A stretch of 64,000 nucleotides of DNA, taken from the NCBI RefSeq assembly GCF_030408795.1, contig NZ_CP047211.1, positions 1,860,001 to 1,924,000 on the forward strand. Reading direction: 5' to 3'. Source of the stretch: Corynebacterium hansenii. GTDB taxonomy: Bacteria > Actinomycetota > Actinomycetes > Mycobacteriales > Mycobacteriaceae. Below, one piece after another: positions 27,420 to 37,276 of the stretch (its first letter is position 1; each line of letters opens with the position of its first letter). A program made the position numbers and the translations under genes. The notes beneath the pieces were generated by a model. It saw only the letters and a program-made list of their open reading frames with translations, did not search any database and was not told the DNA's origin.

Positions 27420-27647
27420 GTCGCGGTGGTTGACGATCCTCTGGACCTTCTGCCAGTTGATGAACCCGCCGACGACGCCGATGACCGTCAGGATGATGAA
27501 AAGGGACATCGACGACGCGAGCAGGCCGAGGGCCACGCCGGCTGCGAGGCCGCCGCCGGTCCAGACGACGGCGTTGCGGCTGTACCGGCGCACCGCTTCC
27601 TTGCGCTGCGCGATCGGGTTGGATTGGTACGGCTGAAGGCTGCTCAT
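27411..27647 (-). CDS. small two-helix membrane protein
   Basis: A 78-residue protein: a basic cytoplasmic start (QRKEAVRRYSRN), two hydrophobic helices (about residues 27-45 and 48-64) and a short polar tail. TAAGAT at 27660-27655 ends 7 nt before the ATG, so it should be expressed from its own leaderless promoter located after the enoyl-CoA hydratase stop. No family is recognised. The 3' end is duplicated in tandem. Confidence 0.7.
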   Translation of the reverse strand: MSSLQPYQSNPIAQRKEAVRRYSRNAVVWTGGGLAAGVALGLLASSMSLFIILTVIGVVGGFINWQKVQRIVNHRDNQ

Positions 27648-27666
27648 GGTGGATATCTTAGGCCGA

Positions 27667-28470
27667 TCACTCGCCGGTGTAGGTGCCGGGGCGCTTCTCC
27701 ATGAACGCGTCGAGTGCTTCGCGGTGGTCGCGGGAGTGATGCGCCAGCGCCTGCATGGCCGAGGACAGCTCGAGAACGCCCGCAAGCGACTGGTGCTGGG
27801 ACTCGCGCAGCAGCCTTTTGGCCATGCGCACGGCGTTCGGCGGATTCTTGGCGACGCGGCCGGCCAGGGCGCGGGCGGCGTCGAGAAGCTCATCCGGCTC
27901 GACGACCTCGTTGACCATCCCCCACTCGAGCGCCTTCTCGGCGGTGACGCGGTCGCCGGTCAGCGCCATTTCGGCGGCGCGCGCGGGGCCGAGCGTCCTG
28001 GTCAGCAACCAGGCGCCGCCGTCGCCGGGGATGATGCCCAGGCCGACGAAGCTCTCGGAGAACCACGCCTTCGTCGACGCCACCCGCATGTCGCACATGA
28101 GCGTGACGTCGCAGCCGGCGCCGACCGCCGGGCCGTTGACCGCGGCGATGACGGGCACCTCGCAGTTGTACAGCGACAGCGGGATGCGCTGGATGCCCGA
28201 GCGGTAGGACTGGCGGATCTGATGCGGGGCGCCGCCGAACATGCCGGCGCGGTCGACCATGTCCTTGACGTTGCCGCCGGCGGAGAACGCCGCGCCCGCG
28301 CCGGTGAGGATCACCGCCCGCACTTCCAGATCGCCGTTGACGCGGTCGACGTTGTCCACGATCGCGTCGATGACGTCGGGCGACGAAATCGGGTTGCGGA
28401 TCTCCGGCAGATTGATGGTCCACGTCTCCACGTGCCCGTCGCGTTCGACGAGCAGCACATCCCGGCTCAT
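27667..28470 (-). CDS. enoyl-CoA hydratase/isomerase family protein
   Basis: A 267-residue crotonase-fold protein. The oxyanion-hole segments are FSAGGNVKDM and NGPAVGAGCDV, and ESFVGLGIIPGDGGA has the glutamate that usually acts as catalytic base. Full length and motifs suggest an active hydratase or isomerase acting on an acyl-CoA, in fatty-acid or branched-chain amino-acid breakdown; the exact substrate is not evident. GGAGG lies 4 nt before ATG 28470. The unrelated neighbours give no pathway context. Confidence 0.9.
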   Translation of the reverse strand: MSRDVLLVERDGHVETWTINLPEIRNPISSPDVIDAIVDNVDRVNGDLEVRAVILTGAGAAFSAGGNVKDMVDRAGMFGGAPHQIRQSYRSGIQRIPLSLYNCEVPVIAAVNGPAVGAGCDVTLMCDMRVASTKAWFSESFVGLGIIPGDGGAWLLTRTLGPARAAEMALTGDRVTAEKALEWGMVNEVVEPDELLDAARALAGRVAKNPPNAVRMAKRLLRESQHQSLAGVLELSSAMQALAHHSRDHREALDAFMEKRPGTYTGE

Positions 28471-28556
28471 TGTTCCTCCACGTTCGTCCACGGTGATCGG
28501 CCCCGCATTCGTCGCGGCCCCGACCGGCCCTTGCCGTGATCCAGGTTACAGACGAT

Positions 28557-29198
28557 TCACAGAGCCGCTTCCGTCCACGTCTCCCCCGCCTCATCGGACG
28601 TCAGCGCACCGTGCGTGATCGCCTGCAGCACGCCGTCGAGCCGCTCGGCCCCGCCGGGCTCGACTTCCACGAGATGCTTCACGACGGTCCCCCATTCGGT
28701 GTCGGAGATCGCGAAGCCGCGTGCGCGCAGTTCGGCCTCGACCCGGCCGGCGTCGGCGGCGTCGACGGCGACGGACCGGATTTCGCGGCGGACCCGGCGG
28801 GCGCGCGGCACGTCGGCGAGGCACTCGGACACCGCGTCCGAATACGCCCGCACCAGCCCGCCGGTGCCGAGCTTCACGCCACCGAAATACCGGATGACCA
28901 CGGCGGTGACGTCCGTGAGCCCCGATCCGGTGAGCACGTCGAGCATGGGCCGCCCGGCGGTGCCGGAGGGCTCTCCGTCGTCGGAGGAACGTTCGACCCG
29001 GTTGGCGCCGGGGACTTCGTGGATGTACGCGGAGCAGTGGTGGCGGGCATCGGGGTACTCCGCCCGGGCCAGCGCGATGAGCTCGCGGGCCTCCGCGCCG
29101 TCATCGGTGCGGCCGATCCACGTGATGAAGCGCGACCGCTTGATCTCCAGTTCCCCGGTGGTGAGGGAACCGCGGGCTGGCACGATGAGGGAGGACAT
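28557..29198 (-). CDS. YigZ/IMPACT family protein
   Basis: A 213-residue protein with the UPF0029 signature YFGGVKLGTGGLVRAYSDAV (residues about 98-117) after HHCSAYIHEV and SDDGEPSGTAGRPM, and a C-terminal DUF1949-like domain. Family members relate to the eukaryotic translational regulator IMPACT; the bacterial role is unclear. GACAAT ends 6 nt before the ATG, a leaderless start. It is divergent from treZ with 78 bp between the starts. Confidence 0.92.
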   Translation of the reverse strand: MSSLIVPARGSLTTGELEIKRSRFITWIGRTDDGAEARELIALARAEYPDARHHCSAYIHEVPGANRVERSSDDGEPSGTAGRPMLDVLTGSGLTDVTAVVIRYFGGVKLGTGGLVRAYSDAVSECLADVPRARRVRREIRSVAVDAADAGRVEAELRARGFAISDTEWGTVVKHLVEVEPGGAERLDGVLQAITHGALTSDEAGETWTEAAL

Positions 29199-29276
29199 GG
29201 GTGCATTGTCGCATTCCGCATCCCCGCGGCCTCCCGCCCGCTGCCGTGAACGCGGCAAACCCCTACCATCGGTGCC

Positions 29277-31124
29277 ATGGACAATTACCGCGTCTGGGCC
29301 CCGTACGCCGCCGAAGTGGAACTGTTGACGGGTGACCCGTCGGCACCCGAGCACCACCCCATGACCGGCCGCGACGGCGGTTGGTTCGAGGCCGACCGGA
29401 AGATGGCCGTCGGCGAGCGCTACGCCTTCCGGATGCGCGCCACCGACGGGCACGGCGCGCCCGACGCCGACGACGAAGAGGCCGCGGGCCCGAACTCCGA
29501 CGCGGACGGATCCGACATCGGCACCGGCGCCGGCGACTGGACCATCCCGCTGCCCGACCCCCGCTCGCGCCGTCAGCCCGACGGCCCCCACGGATTCTCC
29601 CAGGTCGTCGACCTGGCCGCCCGCGACTGGCGGGCGACGGACTGGACCGGCCGCATTCTCCCCGGCGGACTGATCTACGAGATGCACGTGGGCACGTACG
29701 CCGATTCAGGTGATTTCGCGGGCGTCGCCAAGCGGCTGGATCACCTGGTGGACCTCGGCGTGACGCACGTGGAGATCATGCCCGTCCAGCCCTTCGGCGG
29801 CGACCGCAACTGGGGCTACGACGGCGTGAGCTGGCACGCCGTCCACGAAGGCTACGGCGGGCCGGAGGGACTGCAGGAGCTTGTCGACGCCTGCCACGAA
29901 CGCGGTCTGGCCGTCATCCTGGACGTGGTGTTCAACCACTTCGGCCCCGACGGCAACTACGTGGGATTCTTCGGCCCGTACACCTCCGGCGGCGACACCG
30001 GGTGGGGCGAGGTGGTCAACCTCATCGGGCACGACTCCGACGAGGTCCGCGCGTACATCCTCGACGCCGTGCGCATGTGGCTGGCCGACTACCGCATCGA
30101 CGGCCTGCGGCTGGATGCCGTCCACGCGCTGCACGACGAGGGCGCATTCCACATCCTCGAGCAGATGCAGGTCGTCGCCGACACCGTCGCCGCCCAGACC
30201 GGCGTGCCCCGCACCCTCATCGCCGAGTCCGACCAGAACGACCCGAAGCTGGTCAAACCCCGCGCCGCCGGCGGCTTCGGTTTGGCGGCCCAGTGGCTCG
30301 ACGACGTCCACCACGCGCTGCACACCGTCGTGTCCGGGGAGGACCACGCCTACTACGCGGACTTCGGCACCGTGGAGACGCTGGCGGAGACGCTGCGCAA
30401 CGCGTTCCACCACGCCGGCACGATGTCGACGTTCCGCGGCCGCGTACACGGCCGGCCGCTGGATTTGTCGGTGCAGCCGCTCAGCGCGTTCGTGACGTAC
30501 ACGACCACCCACGACCAGACCGGCAACCGCGCGGCCGGCGACCGGCCGTCGATGAACCTGGCGCCCGCGCAGCAGGCGCTGAAGGCCGCGGTCATCGCGT
30601 GCTCGCCGTTCACGCCGATGCTGTTCCAGGGCGAGGAGTGGGGCGCGTCGACGCCGTTCGCGTTCTTCTGCTCCCACGAATCGGACCTGCTGCTGCGGCT
30701 GACCCGCGAAGGCCGCGTCCGCGAATTCGCCCGCGCCGGTTGGGATCCCGAGGAGATCGCCGACCCCGCCGACCCGAAGACGTTCGAGAGGTCGAAGTTG
30801 AAGTGGGACGAGCTCGGCGACGAGCCCCACGCCACCCTCCTGGACACGTACCGGGCGCTGTTCGGCCTGCGCCGGACGCGCCCCGCGCTGCGGGCGCCGT
30901 GGGCGGGCTCGGTGGAGACGAAGGTCGAGGGACGGACGCTGCTGCTCACCCGCCGCGCCGACGGCGACGTCGTGCACCTGGCCGCGAACTTTTCGGATGA
31001 GCCCGCCGAGGTCGCCGTCGAGGCGCGGCACTCGGACCTCGTGCACACCCACGTCGACGCGCCGGCCGCCGTGGGCAAGGGCGTGGTGACGCTCCCCGCC
31101 TGGGGCTACGCGGTGCTGGCGTAG
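29277..31124 (+). CDS. treZ: malto-oligosyltrehalose trehalohydrolase
   Basis: TreZ releases trehalose from the maltooligosyl-trehalose made by TreY. The 615-residue protein has an N-terminal CBM48-like domain (YRVWAPYAAEVELL), a polar insertion near residues 60-85, and a GH13 barrel with IYEMHVGTY, DVVFNHFGPDGNY, DGLRLDAVHAL (nucleophile), LIAESDQND (acid) and TTHDQTGNRA. TACCAT at 29264-29269 ends 7 nt before the ATG. It is separated from treY by about 3.5 kb carrying unrelated genes. Confidence 0.96.
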   Translation: MDNYRVWAPYAAEVELLTGDPSAPEHHPMTGRDGGWFEADRKMAVGERYAFRMRATDGHGAPDADDEEAAGPNSDADGSDIGTGAGDWTIPLPDPRSRRQPDGPHGFSQVVDLAARDWRATDWTGRILPGGLIYEMHVGTYADSGDFAGVAKRLDHLVDLGVTHVEIMPVQPFGGDRNWGYDGVSWHAVHEGYGGPEGLQELVDACHERGLAVILDVVFNHFGPDGNYVGFFGPYTSGGDTGWGEVVNLIGHDSDEVRAYILDAVRMWLADYRIDGLRLDAVHALHDEGAFHILEQMQVVADTVAAQTGVPRTLIAESDQNDPKLVKPRAAGGFGLAAQWLDDVHHALHTVVSGEDHAYYADFGTVETLAETLRNAFHHAGTMSTFRGRVHGRPLDLSVQPLSAFVTYTTTHDQTGNRAAGDRPSMNLAPAQQALKAAVIACSPFTPMLFQGEEWGASTPFAFFCSHESDLLLRLTREGRVREFARAGWDPEEIADPADPKTFERSKLKWDELGDEPHATLLDTYRALFGLRRTRPALRAPWAGSVETKVEGRTLLLTRRADGDVVHLAANFSDEPAEVAVEARHSDLVHTHVDAPAAVGKGVVTLPAWGYAVLA

Positions 31125-31183
31125 GCGGGGTCGGCTGGGCCGCGGCGGGTCGGCGGTTAATCTGCCGGCGGGGCTGCCGGCGG

Positions 31184-31552
31184 TCAGTCGGCGGAGCCGT
31201 TCACCTCATCGGCCGCGCGGCCACCGACGACCGCGCCGTAGATCACCAGCACGAAGGTGATGCCGGTGGCCACCATGACGGCGGTCATCATCGCCCCGAC
31301 GCCGATCGGCAGCAGCGCCGCCACGCCACCGAGCAGCGACACGATCCCGGCGACCAGCGTCGGCGTCTTGGCGCGAACGTGGGCCGCGCGCCACGCTTCT
31401 TCGCTGGCCATCGTCTTGCGCGTGCGGATGCCCGCCACGGTGTTGCGTTTCAGCTTCCCAGACGCCGCGGACCGCGCAATCCACATCAACGACAGGCCCG
31501 CACCCGCCATGACGGCGAACATCACCAGGCTGACGATGTCGTATTCGCTCAA
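31184..31552 (-). CDS. SdpI-like membrane protein
   Basis: A 122-residue protein with three hydrophobic segments (about residues 6-25, 62-84 and 87-110) and the loop GIRTRKTMASEEAWRAAH, which is the hallmark of the SdpI/YhfL group, where R-x-G-x-R-T and W-x-x-A/N-H are conserved. SdpI in Bacillus gives immunity to a cannibalism toxin; most homologues are of unknown role and no toxin gene is visible here. The start is a rare TTG at 31552, supported by GAGGAG 6 nt upstream. Confidence 0.75.
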   Translation of the reverse strand: MSEYDIVSLVMFAVMAGAGLSLMWIARSAASGKLKRNTVAGIRTRKTMASEEAWRAAHVRAKTPTLVAGIVSLLGGVAALLPIGVGAMMTAVMVATGITFVLVIYGAVVGGRAADEVNGSAD

Positions 31553-31656
31553 CGCACTCTCCTCTTTTCACTTTCGCGGAGGCACCGGCCCCGCTCCTCG
31601 GAGCCGGCCACGCCGCGGATTCCGTCCGGTTCTGGCTTACTGTCGCCTTCGCCCGA

Positions 31657-34600
31657 CTAGTCCGAAATCAGGTCCGGCAGGTCATCCTCGGTGACCGATC
31701 CCTCGGAGTCGCCCAGGTCGGTGGCCTCCGCAACGGCGGCCGCAACCTCCGACTCCGGCTCCTTCGGATCCGTCAGGTCTCCGTGGATCGCATGGGTGAC
31801 CAGGGCGTCGGCGATGAGCAGGTCGCCCATCACCAGCGTCGGCACCATGTCGGCGAGCTGCGCCCACAGCGGGATCAACTTCCGCACGACGGTGTCGTCG
31901 ACGTCGGGGTTCGCGGCCTTCTGTCGCGCCAACGCACGCGCGGCCACGGCGATGAGCAGCGACGTCCCCGGCACCAGCGTCCAGTGCAGCGACGGGTCAT
32001 CGGCGTCGATGCCGTCGAGCTTGTGGAACCGCACGTTGACCGCCTTGCGCAGCTTCGGCGACGTCCGCGACACCGCCTGGAACAGCGCCCGCGACGCGGC
32101 CGCCAGCCCGGGCATGATCCCGGCCTCGACGATCTCGGCGCGGTTGGACACGACCTCGTGGATGGCGGTGAACCGCGCATCGTCCTCGGTCAGCGGCCCG
32201 GGCACCATGCGGTAGCCGTCGAAGACCTGCGCCAGAATCGCATTGGCCTGCGGTTCGGGCAGCGCGGTGATCTGCACGGACGTCTTGTCGATGCACGCCG
32301 ATTCCAGCGTCGTGTCCTGCCCCGTGGCCAGCGCCCGGATCAGCGCTTCACCGCCGGCGCGCCGCAGGTGGGCGATCTGGTCCTTCTGCTTTGCGACGTC
32401 CGACGCCGGGTCGGCGAGATCGGCCATCGCCGCGAGGGCTCCGAGCCACGGGACACGGCGGCGACCCGGCGTCGGGGTCTTCTCGGTGAAGTCGCCCAGC
32501 ACCAGCCCGGAGGAGACGACCATGCCCGGCTGATCGTCGAGGCGGATCGCGGAACCGTTGAGCGACGCCAGGCCGGCACGCGGGTCGGCGGTGAGCAGAC
32601 GGCGCAGGGCGTCGGGAGCCAGCGACTCCGAGACCTGCGGCATGATCGTCGCGCGGCCGGCGCGGAGGGTCTCGAACAGGGACCACACGCCGGTCAGCTC
32701 GCGGATGCCGGGTGTTTCCGCGAGCTCCCCAGCCGCCGCGGCACCGGAGCCTTCGCCCGAACCGCTCTCACCCGAACCACCCGCGCCGGCCCCATCTTCG
32801 GCGAGCTCCTCATCCACCACGACCGCGGCTTCGGGCGCCGGCCACAGCGGCCGACGGTCGGTCTCGCGGCCGAAGACGACCTGCACGATCAACGTGGCCA
32901 TCTCGGCGGCGTCGTCGGGAAGCGCGCAGCGCCCGTCGACGACGGGCAGGGCCATCGGCGGGCACCACGGCCGGGCCGGGCACCACACCCATGCGGTCAG
33001 AGGCTGCTCGGCGACGGCCGGATCGACGGAGACGACCAGCTCCGCGCCCTCGCGGGTGACGGAGCGCACGGGGTCCTTCGCGGGCGCATCGACCAGCGGC
33101 ACCGACAGGCGCCGACGGCCGGTCACGCGGGTCCAGTCGAGGCTGATGGTCAGATCGCCCAGCATGGCCACGCGGTCGGCGTAGGTGCCCAGATCGGCGA
33201 AGGCGTCGTCGCCGCGGCGGGTCAGCGGCACCCGGCAGATGTCGCGCTCCCCCGACTTCACGGCCAGGTGGGCGTGCCGCAGCTCACCGGGCGCGGACAC
33301 GCGGAAGGTGCCGTGGGCGTCGACGCGGCCCGGTCGGGTGCGCAGCGTGCGGGAACGGCGGGCGGGGGTTTCGTCGGAAAGCGGGATCTCGAAGCGCAGG
33401 CGGCCCGGCTTGACCCGGAGCTCCAGGTAGGCGCCCTCTTCCGTGGACAGCTCGACGGTGCCGGACGACTCCGCGGGGCCGAGCCGCAGCACGGCGGGCT
33501 CGACCTCGAGGGGCTTCTCGCCGGAGGTCACGCGGACCTCGGCGGGGCTCAGGCCCGATTCCTCCGGGATGCGGAAGCCGTCGCCGCCGCCGCGGTAGGA
33601 AATGTCCAGGTCGGCCTGCTCCGCGACGGCGACGTGCGCCTGGAAGCTGCGGCCGCGCGGGTTGGTCAGGCGGACCACGAACTCGCCGAGCCACGGGTAG
33701 TCGTCGTCGGTGAGCACGTCGACCTCGCCGCCGGCGGCGGGAACGTCGAGGTCGTAGATCATCACCATGTCCTCGGCGAACCGGCCGTACCCGGGGAAGT
33801 CGGCGACCTGCACGCGCCACGATTCGTCGCGGCCGGACAGCGTCGGCGGAAACACCGCGACGGGCCCGCCTGCGTGGACCGGGGTGCCGTGGACGGTCGA
33901 CGCACCGTCGAGCCGGGCGTGCGGGATGGTCAGCTTCGGGCGGCGCATCGGCGACGCCGAGCGGACCTCGCCGACGACGCCGGGGCGCACGACCTGCATG
34001 GCGTGGACGTCGCGCAGATCGGCCTGCGCCACCTGCCACAGCTCCCATTCGGCGGGCGCCGGCTCAGACAGCAGCGGCACGTCCTCGCCGGTGACGGGGT
34101 CGATCAGGCGGGCGTCGTTCGGGTAGACGACGTGCACGGACGTCGAGTGCAGCGACACCTTGTCGGTGACCGACTGGCCGTCGTCGCCGAAGATGAGCAC
34201 GGGGTCGGCGGTGTCGATGGCGGGCACGCGCCAGTGCGGGCCGTCGCCGAGTTCGACGAGGACCTCGCGCACCGGTTCGGTGATGGGCACGATGGGCCGC
34301 GGCGTCGCCTCGCCCAGCGCGGGGGCGGGCTCGACGACGACGGTGCCGCCGTAGGTCACCAGCCACGACCGGCCGGCGGGCGCGGACGGGGTGGGCAGCT
34401 GCACGCAGACGCGGTTTTCCAGCTCGTCGAAGAACAGCTGGGGGCGGCCGGTGGTGGCCACCACGCCGACGGCCGTGCGCCGCGACGGGGTGCCGGCGGG
34501 GCGGGCGCGCAGTTCCTCGCGGGCCGCGTCGAGCAGGATGGGCGGCAGGCCGACCTCGGCGGGGCCCAGATCCTCGCGGGACTCCCAGTTGGCGGGGTCG

Positions 34601-35385
34601 GCGGCGGTGGCCATGACGTAGCCGAGCGTCGCCTGCACCAGCCCGCGGGCGCGCGCCGGCGCCGACTGCGACAGCACGCGCAGCGCGCGCGGCACGTCGG
34701 AGCCCACGTCGGCCGCGAAGCCCGACACCAGGGCGTCGATGCCGTCGCGGACGGTCTGCAGCTTCTGCACCAGATCGCTTGACGACGCCTGCCCGGACCC
34801 GGCCCCGGCCTCATCGCCGCCGATGCCGGCCTCGGCTTCGATGCGCTCGATGAGCAGGGGCATGACGGACTGCTGGACGCCGGCGTGGAGCATCATCAGC
34901 CGCGCCGAATCCTCGCGGCTGCCGGGCTCGGCCGGGGCGCCGTCGAGAAGCGCGACGTCCGGCAACCCCAGCTCGGCGAGAATCTCCGGGACCCGCTCCA
35001 CCACGTGCTCGACGAAGGCATCGACGCCTCCGGCGCTCGGGTCCAGCTGCAGGCCCGCCGTCCAGTCGGCCCACAGGTCCGCCGTCGAGGCGACGCGGGC
35101 CGCGCGGCCCACCAGCGACGCCAGGAGCACCGCCGGGAAGGAGTCGGCGACTCCGCGCGCCCCCTCGGCGCCGAGGGTCTTCAGCAGCGGGCCGAGGAAC
35201 CCGTCGATCCGCTCCACCTCATCCATTCGGATGCCGCACCATGCGACCAGCGCCTCCGCGCCGTCCTCCCCCGCGGCTCCGGCGGCCAGGGCGGCCAACC
35301 GTTCCCGCAGGTCGACGTCCGCGGCGGCGAGCCAGGCGCGAAGTGGATTCGGATCATGCGGCGCTTCGGCCATGACTGGGTTCAC
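31657..35385 (-). CDS. large conserved-looking protein of unknown function
   Basis: A protein of about 1,240 residues that I cannot assign. The first 300 residues are helical and acidic; residues about 300-850 are beta-rich with several Ig-like-looking strands; a Gly/Ser/Glu linker near residue 910 leads to a helical C-terminal domain of about 300 residues ending in an acidic tail. There is no signal peptide, membrane helix, Walker motif or nuclease motif that I can see. GTG 35385 (AGGAG 3 nt upstream) and ATG 35373 are both possible starts. It lies 59 nt downstream of a drug exporter on the same strand, in a stretch between treZ and ilvA that seems absent from C. glutamicum. Confidence 0.75.
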   Translation of the reverse strand: MNPVMAEAPHDPNPLRAWLAAADVDLRERLAALAAGAAGEDGAEALVAWCGIRMDEVERIDGFLGPLLKTLGAEGARGVADSFPAVLLASLVGRAARVASTADLWADWTAGLQLDPSAGGVDAFVEHVVERVPEILAELGLPDVALLDGAPAEPGSREDSARLMMLHAGVQQSVMPLLIERIEAEAGIGGDEAGAGSGQASSSDLVQKLQTVRDGIDALVSGFAADVGSDVPRALRVLSQSAPARARGLVQATLGYVMATAADPANWESREDLGPAEVGLPPILLDAAREELRARPAGTPSRRTAVGVVATTGRPQLFFDELENRVCVQLPTPSAPAGRSWLVTYGGTVVVEPAPALGEATPRPIVPITEPVREVLVELGDGPHWRVPAIDTADPVLIFGDDGQSVTDKVSLHSTSVHVVYPNDARLIDPVTGEDVPLLSEPAPAEWELWQVAQADLRDVHAMQVVRPGVVGEVRSASPMRRPKLTIPHARLDGASTVHGTPVHAGGPVAVFPPTLSGRDESWRVQVADFPGYGRFAEDMVMIYDLDVPAAGGEVDVLTDDDYPWLGEFVVRLTNPRGRSFQAHVAVAEQADLDISYRGGGDGFRIPEESGLSPAEVRVTSGEKPLEVEPAVLRLGPAESSGTVELSTEEGAYLELRVKPGRLRFEIPLSDETPARRSRTLRTRPGRVDAHGTFRVSAPGELRHAHLAVKSGERDICRVPLTRRGDDAFADLGTYADRVAMLGDLTISLDWTRVTGRRRLSVPLVDAPAKDPVRSVTREGAELVVSVDPAVAEQPLTAWVWCPARPWCPPMALPVVDGRCALPDDAAEMATLIVQVVFGRETDRRPLWPAPEAAVVVDEELAEDGAGAGGSGESGSGEGSGAAAAGELAETPGIRELTGVWSLFETLRAGRATIMPQVSESLAPDALRRLLTADPRAGLASLNGSAIRLDDQPGMVVSSGLVLGDFTEKTPTPGRRRVPWLGALAAMADLADPASDVAKQKDQIAHLRRAGGEALIRALATGQDTTLESACIDKTSVQITALPEPQANAILAQVFDGYRMVPGPLTEDDARFTAIHEVVSNRAEIVEAGIMPGLAAASRALFQAVSRTSPKLRKAVNVRFHKLDGIDADDPSLHWTLVPGTSLLIAVAARALARQKAANPDVDDTVVRKLIPLWAQLADMVPTLVMGDLLIADALVTHAIHGDLTDPKEPESEVAAAVAEATDLGDSEGSVTEDDLPDLISD

Positions 35386-35444
35386 ACTCTCCTCTTGGGG
35401 TCCCGTTGTGCGGGCATTTCCGGGCCCGCGCATCGGGCTTCATT

Positions 35445-37049
35445 CTAACGACGCTCGGGGATCGCGACCTCATGGGCGTCGTCACCTCCGGCCCGCACGT
35501 TCGGCAACAGCATGCGCACGGCGACGGCCGTCGCGATGCAGCACGCCACCGCCACCGCCGCCGCCCAGCTCATGCCGGTGGTGAACGCCTTGTCCGCCAC
35601 GTCGACGACCATCGCGCCCACGTTCTCCGGAAGGGATTCGGCGAGCTTGTGGGCGGAATTGACGTTGTCGGAAAGCGCCGAGGCCTGGGCCGCGTCGAGG
35701 GGCAGGTCGACCGTCGACAGCTCGCGCGCGTAGGCGCCCACCAGCACCGAACCGAGCAGCGCCGCGCCGAACGCGCCGCCGAGCTCGTAGCCGACCTCCG
35801 ACAGCGCCGACGCCGCACCGGACTGCTCGGGCGGCGCCGAGCCCAGGATGATCGTGTTGGTGACCGGGTCGATCATCCCCGAGCCGATGCCCAGCAGGAT
35901 GAACGACGCCGCGAACCACGCCTGCGCCCCGGAACCCGCGGACACCGCCGGCCACACGCCGGAGGCCTCGACCACGTGCATGAACAGCCCGACGGCCGCC
36001 AGCGAAATGGCGATGATCAACAGCGGCCGGGCGGAGAACCTGCGCACCAGCTCGCCGGTGAGCATCGTCGCCACCATCGACGCGACCATGCCCGGCATGA
36101 GCAGCAGTCCCGCGTGGACCGGGCTGATGCCGAGCACCACCTGCAGGTACTGTGTCAGGTAGAACATCGCGCCGACCAGCAGGAACGACGACATCGCGTT
36201 GATGGCCACCGCCATCGCGTACGCCCGGTCGCGCAGCAGCCGGACGTCGACCAGCGGATGGGGCGCGTAGTTCAGGTGCGAGATCAGCGCGCCCGCGGCG
36301 AGCAACGCGATGGTGCCCAGCAGCGCCGGAACCACCCAGTGCAGGCCGGCCGTGGCCGCCTTCAGCGCGCCGACCACGCCGAACAGGGCCACCATCGACA
36401 GCACCGCCCCGGCGATGTCGAAACGGCCCGGCGCCTTCGCCTTCGACTCCGGCAGCACCAGCAGGCCGCCGACGATCACCGCCGCGGCAACGGGCACGTT
36501 GATGATGAACACCGAACCCCAGTGGAAGTGCTCCAGCAGCCACCCGCCGAGCACCGGCCCGATGATCGCGCCGAGCGAGTAGCACGAGATCCACACCGCG
36601 ATCGCGCGCGGCAACTCGTTCTTGTCGGGGAACATCGCCTTGATCAGCGACAGCGTCGACGGCATCAGCGTGGCCCCGGCGATGCCCTGCAGGGCGCGGG
36701 CGACGATGAGCATCATCGGGCTCACCGAGTACGCCGCCAGCAGCGACGCCGCGCCGAACCCGGCGATGCCCCACATCAGCAGCCGGCGGCGGCCGATGCG
36801 GTCGCCGAGGGTGCCCATGGTGATCAGCAGCGTCGCGATGACGAACGCGTAGACGTCGACGATCCACAGCAGCTGCGTGCCCGAAGGGTCGAGGTCGCGC
36901 GAGATGGCGGGCAGCGCGAAGTTCAGCACCGTCATGTCGATGGCGAGGATCACGATCGCCAGAGCCAGCACGGCCACGCCCCACCAGCGCAGCGGATACG
37001 AGGTCACGGTGGCGTCGTCAAGCTTTTCGGGAATGGTTTTTGCGCGCAC
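35445..37049 (-). CDS. MFS drug exporter, DHA2 (EmrB/QacA) family
   Basis: A 534-residue carrier with about 14 hydrophobic segments. ILAIDMTVLNFALPAISRDL is motif D1, GDRIGRRRLL is motif A, and LQGIAGATLMPSTLSLI with SLGAIIGPVLGGWLLE is motif C, the antiporter signature. It is close in type to QacA/SmvA exporters of cationic biocides; the substrates here are not known. GTG at 37049 has AAAGGGG before it. No regulator gene is adjacent. The large unknown gene follows on the same strand. Confidence 0.93.
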   Translation of the reverse strand: MRAKTIPEKLDDATVTSYPLRWWGVAVLALAIVILAIDMTVLNFALPAISRDLDPSGTQLLWIVDVYAFVIATLLITMGTLGDRIGRRRLLMWGIAGFGAASLLAAYSVSPMMLIVARALQGIAGATLMPSTLSLIKAMFPDKNELPRAIAVWISCYSLGAIIGPVLGGWLLEHFHWGSVFIINVPVAAAVIVGGLLVLPESKAKAPGRFDIAGAVLSMVALFGVVGALKAATAGLHWVVPALLGTIALLAAGALISHLNYAPHPLVDVRLLRDRAYAMAVAINAMSSFLLVGAMFYLTQYLQVVLGISPVHAGLLLMPGMVASMVATMLTGELVRRFSARPLLIIAISLAAVGLFMHVVEASGVWPAVSAGSGAQAWFAASFILLGIGSGMIDPVTNTIILGSAPPEQSGAASALSEVGYELGGAFGAALLGSVLVGAYARELSTVDLPLDAAQASALSDNVNSAHKLAESLPENVGAMVVDVADKAFTTGMSWAAAVAVACCIATAVAVRMLLPNVRAGGDDAHEVAIPERR

Positions 37050-37189
37050 GAAAGACCCCTTTCTCTCCGTGGCGCTGGCGGACCATCACCTGCCGGGGGC
37101 ACGGCAGCCGGGGTCCTCCCCGGCATTCACCCGTCGCGTCGGCGGGGTCACCGTCCTCCCGCCTGGAAAGCAGGGGTCTTCGTCAGGCC

Positions 37190-37217
37190 GGCCCCGTGGC
37201 GTGGTCACCGCGGGGCC
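37190..37217 (-). terminator. hairpin downstream of ilvA
   Basis: GGCCCCG (37190-37196) and CGGGGCC (37211-37217) form a stem 60 nt past the ilvA stop. It has no U-run. The rest of the 227-bp ilvA-exporter gap holds only a possible minus-strand -10 (TACGCT) for the exporter. Confidence 0.4.
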
Positions 37218-37276
37218 AGTCGTCTCAAGTGCAAGCGCCAGCGTAACAGGCGATTCGGGGCGCCGCCAGACCCCGA

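Noticed and set aside
31783..34782. 999-codon open frame on the plus strand
   Set aside because: It has an Arg/His/Gln/Gly-skewed composition typical of a shadow and lies opposite the large gene, whose codon usage (G/C at third positions) is normal.
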